Below, piece by piece: positions 1 to 6,840 of a stretch of DNA of 9,120 nt. Position 1 is the first letter of the stretch. Every line of letters begins with the position of its first letter. Both the position numbers and the translations under genes were made by a program. Source of the DNA: Acidobacteriota bacterium (GTDB lineage Bacteria; Acidobacteriota; Holophagae; Thermotomaculales; Thermotomaculaceae); assembly GCA_027067895.1 (NCBI GenBank), contig JAMOUY010000189.1, forward strand, positions 1-9,120, in the 5' to 3' direction. The notes beneath the pieces were generated by a model. That model was not told where the DNA came from. It did no database searches and worked only from the letters and a program-made list of their open reading frames with translations.

Positions 1-1434
1 TGCTTTTTTGTATTTCACAATTGCATTTAATTCGTTTACCTTTGCCTTTGCCAAATCGTCCTCTTTTTGGGATACGAGAAAGTTTGTGGACATGCCGTTT
101 ACAAACTTTTTCTTTTCCGCTTCCAAATCTTTTTCCCTTAAAATTCTTGTTTTTTGCGCCGCAAAGTATGCTCTCTCAGCGGCTTTTACGTTTCTTATTG
201 CATTTTTTACGTTTACCGTTATTGTGTAAATTGTGTTTTTCAAATCTAAGTTTGCGCTTTTTTCGTTTAAGATTGCGTTTTTGTAAGCCGCCTTTGCCGC
301 CCTGTTTTGAATTTTGTATGAGACGTTTATTCCCACAACCCATGTTTGGTTGTCAAAGTTTAAAGCCATGTCAACGGCGTCTCCTATTGAGCCGGGAAGA
401 ACGATAGGCTGGCCTTGGTTGTCGTATGTGTGGATTGCGTTGTTTCCCGAGTAAGCCACTGACGCGTAGAAGTTTACCGAAGGAAGTTTTTTGTTTTTGT
501 TGAATAACACGTCTATTTTTGCGATTTTGTTTTCTATCTTTTTTATTTTCACCAACGGGTTTTTTTCAACCGCTGTTTTTACGCATTCTTCCGGATTTAT
601 GTTTTCTTTTGCAAATTCAAGTTTGTAGTCAGGCAGAAAGTTTGTATTCCATTCTTTTTCTTTTACGTTGAGAAGTTTTTTTAAATTGTCTTCCGTCTGC
701 TGAACAAGGTTTTGTGCTTCAATCAACTGTTGCTCGGCGCTTGCAAGGTTTGCTTCCGCCTGATAGATTTCCACTTCCGCCATTGTCCCTACCTGAATTT
801 TTTGCTTTGTTATGTCATATTGCTCTTTTGCAAGTTTCAGAGAGTCTTTTGCAACTTTAAGGTTTTGGTAGGCATAGACAAGGTCAAGGTAAGAGTTTGT
901 GGTTTGCTCAATTAAATCCATTATTTTTTGCTTGTATTGCTCTTTTGCTTTTTCTTCAAGGCGTTTGTTTATTCTTATCTGGTATTCGGTGTTTTTTTTG
1001 CCGAATCCGTTTAAAAGAGGCTGGTCAACTCTTAACTTGAAGGTTGTGCCGTAAACGGGGTTTAAAACCGAAAACATGTAGTTTTCAGTCCTGTATTTGT
1101 ATGAAGTTGCCGAGAATTTTACGATTGCGCCTGTTGATATTTTCTGAGTTAGAGAAAAGTTTAAAAAATCCTGCACCGAGCGGGTAGCGTCAAGCAGGGT
1201 TTTCGGCGGCTGGGTAGAGTCCTGATGCTCAGCCGTTAAGTCAAACTGCAAATCGTAAAGTCCGAGCGAAGAATAAAGGTTGTTTTTCGCCTTTTGGTAC
1301 GATATTTCGGAAATTTGAATATCAAGGTTGTTTTGCAATGCTGTTTTTATCGCTTGTTCAAGGGTGAGTTTTTTCGGCGAAGAATAAGCGGTTAAGGAAA
1401 GAATGAAGAAAAGGATTAAGAGATTTTTTTTCAT
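1..1434 (-). CDS. tolC: TolC-family outer membrane efflux protein, C-terminus cut by the window edge
   Basis: This is the outer-membrane channel component of a tripartite efflux or type I secretion system, forming a trimeric beta-barrel plus periplasmic alpha-tunnel. I translated 478 codons without a stop from the ATG at 1434 to the window edge; family members are usually near 450-500 residues, so only a short C-terminal piece is missing. Residues 1-19 form a Sec signal peptide (MKKN, then a hydrophobic stretch ending TAYSS). Two outer-membrane efflux repeats follow. The first has the strand motif RVDQPLLNGFG (135-145) and the long coiled-coil around 173-256, including VGTMAEVEIYQAEANLASAE (215-234). 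The second has the matching strand and NRAAKAAYKNA (377-387), then a helical stretch to the end. The ATG is preceded by a G-run ribosome site 7 nt away. It lies 58 nt downstream of lptD on the same strand. No inner-membrane pump or adaptor gene is visible in the window. The symbol denotes the family; the specific exporter partner is unknown. Confidence 0.95.
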   Translation of the reverse strand, partial: MKKNLLILFFILSLTAYSSPKKLTLEQAIKTALQNNLDIQISEISYQKAKNNLYSSLGLYDLQFDLTAEHQDSTQPPKTLLDATRSVQDFLNFSLTQKISTGAIVKFSATSYKYRTENYMFSVLNPVYGTTFKLRVDQPLLNGFGKKNTEYQIRINKRLEEKAKEQYKQKIMDLIEQTTNSYLDLVYAYQNLKVAKDSLKLAKEQYDITKQKIQVGTMAEVEIYQAEANLASAEQQLIEAQNLVQQTEDNLKKLLNVKEKEWNTNFLPDYKLEFAKENINPEECVKTAVEKNPLVKIKKIENKIAKIDVLFNKNKKLPSVNFYASVAYSGNNAIHTYDNQGQPIVLPGSIGDAVDMALNFDNQTWVVGINVSYKIQNRAAKAAYKNAILNEKSANLDLKNTIYTITVNVKNAIRNVKAAERAYFAAQKTRILREKDLEAEKKKFVNGMSTNFLVSQKEDDLAKAKVNELNAIVKYKKA

Positions 1435-1440
1435 AATTAT

Positions 1441-1447
1441 TCCCCCG
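1441..1447 (-). promoter_or_regulatory. G-run ribosome binding site of the TolC-family gene
   Basis: On the minus strand the leader reads CGGGGGAATAATT directly before the ATG. The five-G run can pair with the CCUCC anti-Shine-Dalgarno using one G-U wobble, with the last G seven nt from the start codon. The same CGGGGG(G)AATAAT string precedes the acyl-CoA synthetase at 6877-6888. The rest of the 1435-1492 gap shows no convincing promoter: the possible -35 TTGTAA and -10 TATAAA are 20 nt apart. Confidence 0.6.
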
Positions 1448-1492
1448 TTTGTTTTTTTGACTTTTGTTTATACGAGATAAAAACCATAATGT

Positions 1493-3493
1493 TTACAATC
1501 CAAGTCTGTATTTGAATAATTCTCCGATACTTCTCAAAACGAGAGACACGGTAAACTGGTTCGTGGTAATTGTTGAATATGAGTTGTTTTGGTATGTCAG
1601 GTTTACCCCTATGCATTTTTTGTAGTAAGAAAGGGTAAGTCTTTTGTATCTGAAATCGTTTAGCGAAAAATCGTAATCAAATTGCAAGGTTGCTTTCCAA
1701 CGGTTTGTTATTCTCTGGTCGTATCTTCCGATAAGAGAGTTTCTTGATTTGTCTTCCCCGTAAACATATCCTCGGAAATACGTGAGATAAAGCGTGTTTA
1801 GCCTTGTGTTTACAGTAAAAGTATCAAATTTGTTTGTTTTAGGGTTGTATTTAATTAAAGAACTTATGTAGAAATTAGAGGTTACAGGTAGAGAAAGGTA
1901 TGCGTTGAATGTTGAATAATCGGATTGAAGCGTCGGATTTGATATGTCGGAAAACTTTTGGGAAGAGTTTAGCGTTTTTTCTCCGTAAAGTGAAAAAATG
2001 GCAATTTTATCGCTGAAAACAAAACATGAGTTAATTCCGGTTTTTAGGTAAAGCCCCGACGGGTTTGTGTAATCTTCTATGTCGTGGTAAATAAAATTCG
2101 CTTTTCCGCTTTTGTCTCTTATTCCTATTTGGACAAAAGGTTTTATAAGGTTTGTAAAAGTGTTGTTTGATTTTTCAAGATATGGAAGGTTGAATTTGTA
2201 TGAGAAATCAATTGATGAAATGTTTTCAAACTTGTCGGAAGAGTATTTTACGGTTTTAATTTTCAGGTTTTCTTTTATGTTTATCCATTTTTTGTTGAAG
2301 AATTTGTATGAATTAAATTCAAAATAATCCCTTGAATAGGTGTCTTCCGCTTTGTCATCGGATATTAAAGAAAAGTTTGCTTTAAATTTCAGGTTTCTTC
2401 CCCAAAATTTAAAGTTTTCGCCGTATAAAGAGAGCGAAGGGATTGTTGAAAAGTAATATGCCGAATTGTCCATAAAGGGTTTTTGCATATAGGTTGAGGC
2501 AGTTATTGAGAATTTGTTAAATTGTTTAAAATATCCCCCGTAAAGGTAAAAATCCCTCATTGCCAAGTCGTATTTTGTAAATGTGTAATCTCTGATTAGT
2601 TTGTAATCGTCTCCGAAAAAGGCGTCAAATTCTATGCCTTCTTTTCCTGAAATGTTGTATGAGTATTCCGCTTCCCCGATTGTCCTTCTTTGGTTTATCA
2701 GTTTGTCCTTGATTGTGTAAACGTATATTTTCCCGAATTCTCCCTTTCTGAAACTTTCCCTGTATTCAAAAGTTGTTCCTGTTCCCGCTTTTGAGTAGTA
2801 GTCTATTCCCAAGGTTATGTCCTGAGGGTTTCCGATGGGAATAAATAACTCTTGGTTGTAATTAAATCCGTGTTTTGATGAGTTTCCTAATTCCGGAATT
2901 AAGAGTCCGAATGTTCGTTTTGTTTTGGCTGGGTATATAAAAAAGGGAAGGTAAAAAACAGATTTATTGTTAATTTTGAATTTAAGTGAATTGAATTTGG
3001 CGTATCCTTCTTTCTTGATATTTATTTTTTTTGCCTTAAATCCCCAATAATCGCATCCTTCCGGGCATGTCGTAAATGTACAGTTTTTCAAAGAGTATCT
3101 GTCGCCGGAAAGATAGTTTATTTCTTTTGCGTAAAACCTGTATTCCCCGTTGAGCAGAAGTTGTCCTTTGAAAATTGTTGCCTGTTTGGAATCCGTATAA
3201 AAAATCAGTTTTTCTCCCTTTCCGCTAACTGCGTTTTTGCTGAAAAAAACATTTCCGTTTGCGACTATTACGCCGTTTTTTTTGTCTATTTTGACATTAT
3301 CCGCTTTGAGTTTTACCGACTTTCCTTCAACTATGCAGTTTCCGTATAGAAAAATCAGTTGGTTTTTTGCGTCTGCTTCTATCTTGTCTGCTTTTATTGT
3401 AAATTCTTCACAGAAAGAAACTGCGGAAAAAAGTATTAAAAAAATCAGGCTAAAAAGTTTTTTTCTTTTCTTTGAGTTTAAGTTTTTTTGCAT
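1493..3493 (-). CDS. lptD: LPS-assembly outer membrane protein LptD (OstA/Imp)
   Basis: LptD is the outer-membrane beta-barrel that, with lipoprotein LptE, inserts lipopolysaccharide into the outer leaflet. The 666-residue product has a basic, hydrophobic signal peptide (about 1-28). An OstA/LptA-like beta-jellyroll domain follows (about 30-150: FTIKADKIEAD, then repeated strands such as VIVANGNVFF). Next come the family signature around 181-240 (LPFFIYPAKTKRTFGLLIPE, then GFNYNQELFIPI) and a long C-terminal barrel with alternating aromatic strands. Cys143 in the CTFTTC motif and Cys627 in YYKKCIGVNLTY sit where E. coli LptD forms an interdomain disulfide. A GTG 12 nt upstream (3505) is possible, but I chose the ATG at 3493 because AAGGTGAG lies 7 nt before it. 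The first 44 nt overlap the 3' end of the upstream gene, implying translational coupling. E. coli LptD is longer (784 residues); this size is within the family range. Confidence 0.95.
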   Translation of the reverse strand: MQKNLNSKKRKKLFSLIFLILFSAVSFCEEFTIKADKIEADAKNQLIFLYGNCIVEGKSVKLKADNVKIDKKNGVIVANGNVFFSKNAVSGKGEKLIFYTDSKQATIFKGQLLLNGEYRFYAKEINYLSGDRYSLKNCTFTTCPEGCDYWGFKAKKINIKKEGYAKFNSLKFKINNKSVFYLPFFIYPAKTKRTFGLLIPELGNSSKHGFNYNQELFIPIGNPQDITLGIDYYSKAGTGTTFEYRESFRKGEFGKIYVYTIKDKLINQRRTIGEAEYSYNISGKEGIEFDAFFGDDYKLIRDYTFTKYDLAMRDFYLYGGYFKQFNKFSITASTYMQKPFMDNSAYYFSTIPSLSLYGENFKFWGRNLKFKANFSLISDDKAEDTYSRDYFEFNSYKFFNKKWINIKENLKIKTVKYSSDKFENISSIDFSYKFNLPYLEKSNNTFTNLIKPFVQIGIRDKSGKANFIYHDIEDYTNPSGLYLKTGINSCFVFSDKIAIFSLYGEKTLNSSQKFSDISNPTLQSDYSTFNAYLSLPVTSNFYISSLIKYNPKTNKFDTFTVNTRLNTLYLTYFRGYVYGEDKSRNSLIGRYDQRITNRWKATLQFDYDFSLNDFRYKRLTLSYYKKCIGVNLTYQNNSYSTITTNQFTVSLVLRSIGELFKYRLGL

Positions 3494-4073
3494 CAAATTT
3501 CTCACCTTGAACTGAATAGATTATTAGAAACGTTGACTGCTCAACTCCGATAGACACTGCGTCAAAAGTAAGCATGGCTTTTTTTACTTTTTCTCTGAAA
3601 TTTCTGAAAATCAAGTATCTTTCAATTCTGTCTCCCGGCTTTATCGGGTTGGCGAAATCAAGCAGATATTTTGAAAGTGTTTGATTTATCTTGCTTTGAG
3701 GATATTTTTTTGCCAAAGCCCTGTATAAATCGTTGTAAAGCATGGGTTTTCTGTATTCTTTTTTGTTTGAAACAAGGGAAATGAAATTCGGGTCAATATA
3801 GACTTTTTTGCCTGAGTTGTTTGTTATTTTGATTTTAAAGTAAATGAAAAATACATTTGGGTCTATTGAAAAAACGGAAAAGTCTTTTTCAAGAGGAATT
3901 TTTTCAATCTGCTCAACCGAAATTGTAAGCCCGTTTGAGGAAATTACCGCTTTTTTGCCTTTTATGTAAAGGTTGGGTTTAGGCAAAGGTAAAAAATGAT
4001 ATCTGTATCTGTATTCTTTTGCAAAAAGTGTTGTTGAAACCAAAAGCAAAATAATAATTGCAATCTTTTTCAC
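3450..4073 (-). CDS. Secreted protein of unknown function between ktrA and lptD
   Basis: I do not recognise a named family. The 207-residue product begins with a clear Sec signal peptide (KKIAIIILLLVSTTLFA, cleavage after Ala18), so it is probably periplasmic or, less likely, extracellular. The mature part reads as a mainly beta protein. Strands such as AVISSNGLTISVEQI (42-56), VFFIYFKIKITNNSGKKVYI (74-93) and ERYLIFRNF (151-159) alternate, and IKPGDRIERYLIF resembles the edge of an immunoglobulin-like sandwich of the DUF4352 kind (inference from pattern only). The C-terminus is strongly basic (KKLKLKEKKKTF), and its last codons are shared with the lptD start. The start is GTG at 4073, overlapping the ktrA stop as GTGA, with GAGG about 7 nt upstream. 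There is no lipobox, so it is not an LptE-type lipoprotein. Its position suggests an envelope role coupled to LptD, but the sequence does not prove one. Confidence 0.85.
   Translation of the reverse strand: MKKIAIIILLLVSTTLFAKEYRYRYHFLPLPKPNLYIKGKKAVISSNGLTISVEQIEKIPLEKDFSVFSIDPNVFFIYFKIKITNNSGKKVYIDPNFISLVSNKKEYRKPMLYNDLYRALAKKYPQSKINQTLSKYLLDFANPIKPGDRIERYLIFRNFREKVKKAMLTFDAVSIGVEQSTFLIIYSVQGEKFDAKKLKLKEKKKTF
3501..3508 (-). promoter_or_regulatory. Ribosome binding site deciding the lptD start
   Basis: The minus strand reads AAGGTGAG, then AAATTTG, then ATG. This strong Shine-Dalgarno lies inside the coding end of the upstream gene and contains the alternative GTG, so it supports the ATG at 3493 as the real start. 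Confidence 0.65.
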
Positions 4074-4747
4074 GGCGCGACCTCTTCCGCTTTTTTGCTG
4101 ATAATGTTGTTAATATCTTCGTCTTTTCCCACAACGGTAAGTATGTGGTTGTGCTGGATTTTTGTGTCTCCATAGGGAAGAATAATTATGTTTTCCGGAT
4201 TGTGTTTGTCTTTCAAGGCAATTACGTAAATTTTGTATTTGTTTCTCAAATCCAACTCAATAAGCGTTTTTCCTATAAATTCGTTTAAAGGCTCAATGTC
4301 TTTAATTGAGTATTCTTCCGTTAAGGTCAAAAGGTCTGCCATATTTCTTTCAATAAGGTTTTTCGCAGTTTTTTCCGCCATATCCCTTTCCGGAAAAACA
4401 ACCTCATGGGCGCCTATCGCCCTTAATATTGACGCATGGTCGTCGCTCATAGCCTTTACAATGATTTTTTTAAGTCCGAGGTTGGTAAGGTGCAATGTGC
4501 ATAAAATACTTGCTTCAATTAATTCTCCCAAACTTACCACGCATGCTTCAACGTCTTTCGGAATAAGAGTTTCAAGCACTTCTTTGTCTTTTGCATCCGC
4601 GACATAGGCGTGTGCCACGTGTTCGCTTATTCTGTTTACCTTTTCCTGACTGTTGTCAATGGCAATAACGTGTGCGCCGTGTTTTGATAGGGATATGGCA
4701 AGGTGTTCGCCGAATTGTCCGAGTCCTATTACGCATACGGTTTTCAT
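4070..4747 (-). CDS. ktrA: Ktr/Trk potassium uptake system, cytosolic RCK regulatory subunit
   Basis: KtrA/TrkA proteins form an octameric nucleotide-binding ring under the membrane subunit and gate K+ flux in response to ATP/ADP. The 225-residue product has one RCK_N plus one RCK_C unit, the size of Bacillus KtrA (about 222) rather than the doubled E. coli TrkA (458). A Rossmann fold starts at residue 3 with GLGQFG (8-13). The acidic residue ending strand 2 is Asp31 (VIAIDNSQEKV), and VVFPERDMAEKTA (116-128) matches the RCK_N end. RCK_C spans about 150-215 (NEFIGKTLIELDLRNKY, then a final HILTVVGKDEDI). Some KtrA RCK_C domains bind c-di-AMP; I cannot tell whether this one does. It starts 10 nt after ktrB with a strong AAGGAGA site that includes part of the ktrB stop codon, and its TGA stop overlaps the next gene's GTG. 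The pairing with ktrB makes the K+ assignment secure. Confidence 0.96.
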   Translation of the reverse strand: MKTVCVIGLGQFGEHLAISLSKHGAHVIAIDNSQEKVNRISEHVAHAYVADAKDKEVLETLIPKDVEACVVSLGELIEASILCTLHLTNLGLKKIIVKAMSDDHASILRAIGAHEVVFPERDMAEKTAKNLIERNMADLLTLTEEYSIKDIEPLNEFIGKTLIELDLRNKYKIYVIALKDKHNPENIIILPYGDTKIQHNHILTVVGKDEDINNIISKKAEEVAP

Positions 4748-4752
4748 TTTTA

Positions 4753-4759
4753 TCTCCTT
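4753..4759 (-). promoter_or_regulatory. Ribosome binding site of ktrA fused to the ktrB stop
   Basis: The minus strand reads TAAGGAGATAAAAATG. The ktrB stop TAA merges with the Shine-Dalgarno AAGGAG of ktrA, so a ribosome ending ktrB sits on the ktrA initiation site. This fits fixed-ratio production of the two subunits. Confidence 0.75.
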
Positions 4760-6104
4760 AACCTATCATTATTTTTTGTTCCGGGTAGTCTATTTTCTTT
4801 TCTTTTCTTCTTCCGAATTGAAGTGTTGTAACAATTGCAAGCGGTCCTACTCTTCCGAAAAACATATCCACTATTATAACAAGTTTTCCTATCGGGCTTA
4901 AATGAGAGGTTATTCCCGTTGAAAGCCCGACCGTGCCGAATGCCGATACCACTTCAAAAAGAACATTTCTAAAACCTTCTTTGCAGGATGTAAGGATTGA
5001 TGTTTCGGTAAAAAGCAGTATTGTAAAGGAAAAGATTACCGTTGATACGGCAAGGATTATTACCGATTTTATTTTTTCTTTTGTTTCTCCGGTTAGTTTT
5101 CTCTCAAAAATCCTTTTTCTGTGTCTCCCGAAAAACAAATCTTTGACAAGGATTAAAAAACCGCTGAATGTCGTGGTTTTTATTCCGCCTGCGCATGAGC
5201 CGGGGGAACCTCCAACAAACATCAGCATTGTCATGATAAAAAGGGACGAAGACGGAATTTTTCCTATGTCAACCGAGTTAAAGCCCGCCGTTCTTGTTGT
5301 TATTGACTGAAACAAAGCATTAAGTAGATTTAAGTCTCTGTCTCCAAGCCAGATTAAAATTGTTCCGCCGATAATTAAAGCAATTGTTGTTGATAGAACA
5401 AGTTTGGTGTGAAAACTTGTTTTTGATTTTTTCCCGGTTATCTTCCCCTTTAATTCGTATAAAACAGGGTATCCCAGCCCGCCTAATACGATTAGCGTCA
5501 TAATTGTTGTAAGTGTTATCCAAGATTGGTTAAATTGCATAAGGCTGTCTGAATAAAGAGAAAAACCCGCATTACAGAAGGCGGATATTGAATGAAAAAT
5601 TGCGGAATAAGCGGCGTGTTTTAAAGGATAAATTTCTTTAAGCCTTAGGAAAATTGCAATTGCTCCGAGTCCTTCAATGATAAATGTTGTTCCTGCAATA
5701 AATTTGAGCAAATCTTCTATGGAAAGATGCTCAATGTCTCCGCCGAATGTGTCCTGTATTGCATAATGGGTTTGGACTGAGTAAGCCTTTTTGCTAAGCC
5801 AGACAAAAATCGCTGTGAAAGTCATTATTCCCAATCCTCCTAATTGGATTAGGCAAAGAATTACAATTTGTCCGAAAAGGGTAAAATGACTTCCGGTGTC
5901 GTAAACAATAAGCCCGGTTACGCATGTTGCCGATGTTGATGTGAAAAAAGCGTCAAGAAGACTTGTGTACTGTCCGTTTACGGTAGCAATAGGAAGATAT
6001 AAAAGCAGTGTTCCTGCAAAAACTACTGCGGCGAAAGAAACAACAAGCGCCGTTTCCGGTTTGGTTATCCAGAGTTTATACCTTAACAAAAATTCTTTAA
6101 TCAT
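4758..6104 (-). CDS. ktrB: Ktr/Trk potassium uptake system, membrane K+-translocating subunit
   Basis: KtrB is the dimeric SKT-superfamily K+ channel-like transporter of the inner membrane. The 448-residue protein, the usual KtrB length, has four M1-P-M2 repeats. Each P-loop carries its filter glycine: ATCVTGL (Gly64), FCNAGFS (Gly180), TRTAGFN (Gly274) and FGTVGLS (Gly393). All four glycines being present indicates a genuine K+ filter. The intramembrane gate loop of the third repeat is intact and glycine-rich (GGSPGSCAGGIKTTT, 298-312), and the conserved Arg of GRVGPL (Arg418) near the end is present. The start is the ATG at 6104; no other start exists before residue 94 that would keep the first membrane segment. 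No Shine-Dalgarno precedes it, and a perfect extended -10 ends 9 nt upstream, suggesting a leaderless mRNA. It is followed 10 nt later by ktrA. Ktr systems in other bacteria are often Na+-dependent; that cannot be judged here. Confidence 0.96.
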   Translation of the reverse strand: MIKEFLLRYKLWITKPETALVVSFAAVVFAGTLLLYLPIATVNGQYTSLLDAFFTSTSATCVTGLIVYDTGSHFTLFGQIVILCLIQLGGLGIMTFTAIFVWLSKKAYSVQTHYAIQDTFGGDIEHLSIEDLLKFIAGTTFIIEGLGAIAIFLRLKEIYPLKHAAYSAIFHSISAFCNAGFSLYSDSLMQFNQSWITLTTIMTLIVLGGLGYPVLYELKGKITGKKSKTSFHTKLVLSTTIALIIGGTILIWLGDRDLNLLNALFQSITTRTAGFNSVDIGKIPSSSLFIMTMLMFVGGSPGSCAGGIKTTTFSGFLILVKDLFFGRHRKRIFERKLTGETKEKIKSVIILAVSTVIFSFTILLFTETSILTSCKEGFRNVLFEVVSAFGTVGLSTGITSHLSPIGKLVIIVDMFFGRVGPLAIVTTLQFGRRKEKKIDYPEQKIMIG

Positions 6105-6113
6105 AGCGAAATA

Positions 6114-6140
6114 ATTATAGCATAATGAGAGGTCTGTCTT
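6114..6140 (-). promoter_or_regulatory. Extended -10 promoter for the ktrB-ktrA-lptD transcript
   Basis: On the minus strand TGC-TATAAT occupies 6122-6114, a perfect -10 with the TGn extension. A partial -35 (AAGACA, 6140-6135) lies 15 nt upstream, shorter than ideal but tolerable with an extended -10. A-rich sequence upstream, including an A/T run at 6169-6182, could act as an UP element. A start site 6-7 nt after the -10 would fall near 6107, only about three nt before the ktrB ATG. That leaves no room for a leader or riboswitch. Confidence 0.65.
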
Positions 6141-6190
6141 TTTTGAAAGAGTTTTTCTTTTCTGTTTCTTTTTTTAAAAAAATACCCGAT

Positions 6191-6219
6191 TTGAAAAATC
6201 CTATGTTTTATGGTTTAAT
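6191..6219 (+). promoter_or_regulatory. Sigma-70-type promoter of fadR
   Basis: TTGAAA (6191-6196) is separated by 17 nt from TTTAAT (6214-6219), and the -10 is preceded by TGG, a TGn extension. The expected start site is near 6226, inside the FadR-type inverted repeat at 6222-6239, so bound repressor would block transcription initiation. Confidence 0.7.
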
Positions 6220-6221
6220 AG

Positions 6222-6239
6222 TGAATGAGAATTCATTCA
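6222..6239 (+). promoter_or_regulatory. FadR-type operator: perfect 7-bp inverted repeat with 4-nt spacer
   Basis: TGAATGA (6222-6228), GAAT, TCATTCA (6233-6239) form perfect inverted half-sites. From memory, the Bacillus subtilis FadR (YsiA) box is TGAATGA-N4-TCATTCA with an A/T-biased centre, so both half-sites match fully. The repeat covers the predicted start site of the gene encoding the FadR-like regulator, which fits negative autoregulation. I found no second copy elsewhere in the window. Confidence 0.8.
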
Positions 6240-6255
6240 TTAAAGGTTGGTGAAT

Positions 6256-6840
6256 ATGAAACTCAAAAAAGAAGAAAAAAAAAGAAAAATAATTGACGCG
6301 GCAATTAAGATTTTTGCAAGAAACGGGTATTTTAATTCAAGGGTGTCCGAAATTGCCAAAGAAGCGGGTGTTGCCGACGGAACGATTTATATTTACTTCA
6401 AAAGCAAGGAAGAGTTGCTTTCCGCAATTTTTGACGAGGCTTTAAATGTTTTTGTGGAAGAGTCTAAAAAAATGCTTGAAGAAATAACCGACCCGATAGA
6501 AAAGTTGAAAAAAATAGTTTGTCTTCATCTGAAACATTTGGGTTCAAACAGAGACCTCGCAATGGTTTTTCAGATTGAATTCAGGCACAACATAGTTTTT
6601 ATGGAAAGGCTGTCCAAAACAAGGCTTGCGGATTATTTTAAGATTATTGAAGGGGTTATTTTGGAAGGGCAGAAACAAGGCTTGTTTAAAGAGTTAAACC
6701 CCCGATTCTGCGCAAAGGTTTTATTCGGCATAATAGACGAAATGGTAACGTCGTGGCTTATTGCCAACAAAAACTATAAATTGGAAAAGGATGCCGATAT
6801 TCTCATTAATACCTTTGTTTACGGTATTGCAAAAAAATAG
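6256..6840 (+). CDS. fadR: TetR-family fatty acid regulator, FadR-like (Bacillus type)
   Basis: This 194-residue repressor is likely to bind DNA until released by long-chain acyl-CoA. The N-terminal TetR helix-turn-helix is complete: IIDAAIKIFARNGY (12-25), then SEIAKEAGVADGTIYIYFKS (31-50) and KEELL. The ligand domain resembles remembered B. subtilis FadR over its whole length, for example DLAMVFQIEFR (100-110) and VLFGIIDEMVTSWLI (155-169), beyond the HTH match shared by all TetR proteins. Three in-frame starts are possible: TTG 6247, GTG 6250 and ATG 6256. I chose ATG because AAAGG at 6242-6246 is 9 nt upstream and the homologue also begins MK. It carries its own operator at the promoter and is followed 47 nt later by an acyl-CoA synthetase, the expected target. 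This fits the known linkage of fadR with fatty-acid activation genes. Direct control of the synthetase by read-through is inference. Confidence 0.9.
   Translation: MKLKKEEKKRKIIDAAIKIFARNGYFNSRVSEIAKEAGVADGTIYIYFKSKEELLSAIFDEALNVFVEESKKMLEEITDPIEKLKKIVCLHLKHLGSNRDLAMVFQIEFRHNIVFMERLSKTRLADYFKIIEGVILEGQKQGLFKELNPRFCAKVLFGIIDEMVTSWLIANKNYKLEKDADILINTFVYGIAKK

Noticed and set aside
21..407. Plus-strand open frame of 128 codons, arginine and leucine rich
   Set aside because: It is antisense to the well-supported TolC-family gene, has no ribosome site, and shows no domain; its composition is what the reverse of a lysine-rich gene gives.
1467..1492. Weak hairpin (GTTTTTAT-loop-GTATAAAC, minus strand) between lptD and the TolC-family gene as a terminator
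   Set aside because: The stem is AT-only with mismatches and is not followed by a T-run, so it does not look like an intrinsic terminator.
3494..3505. GTG start for lptD, giving four extra residues (MRNL)
   Set aside because: The GTG lies inside the Shine-Dalgarno AAGGTGAG that serves the ATG at 3493 with proper spacing.
4233..5310. Plus-strand open frames of 124 and 125 codons opposite ktrA and ktrB
   Set aside because: They are antisense to genes with intact conserved motifs and have no recognisable protein features.
6169..6182. T7A7 run and the surrounding pyrimidine tract as a terminator or special repeat
   Set aside because: It lies between divergent promoters, has no GC stem, and is better read as curved or UP-element-like promoter DNA.
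6247..6255. TTG or GTG starts giving three extra residues at the FadR N-terminus
   Set aside because: The ATG at 6256 has a suitable AAAGG 9 nt upstream and matches the usual start of the homologue; the TTG would lie directly on that site.
6105..6255. c-di-AMP or other riboswitch before ktrB
   Set aside because: The promoter -10 is 9 nt from the ATG, leaving no transcribed leader, and the upstream sequence is simple A/T-rich tract without paired helices.
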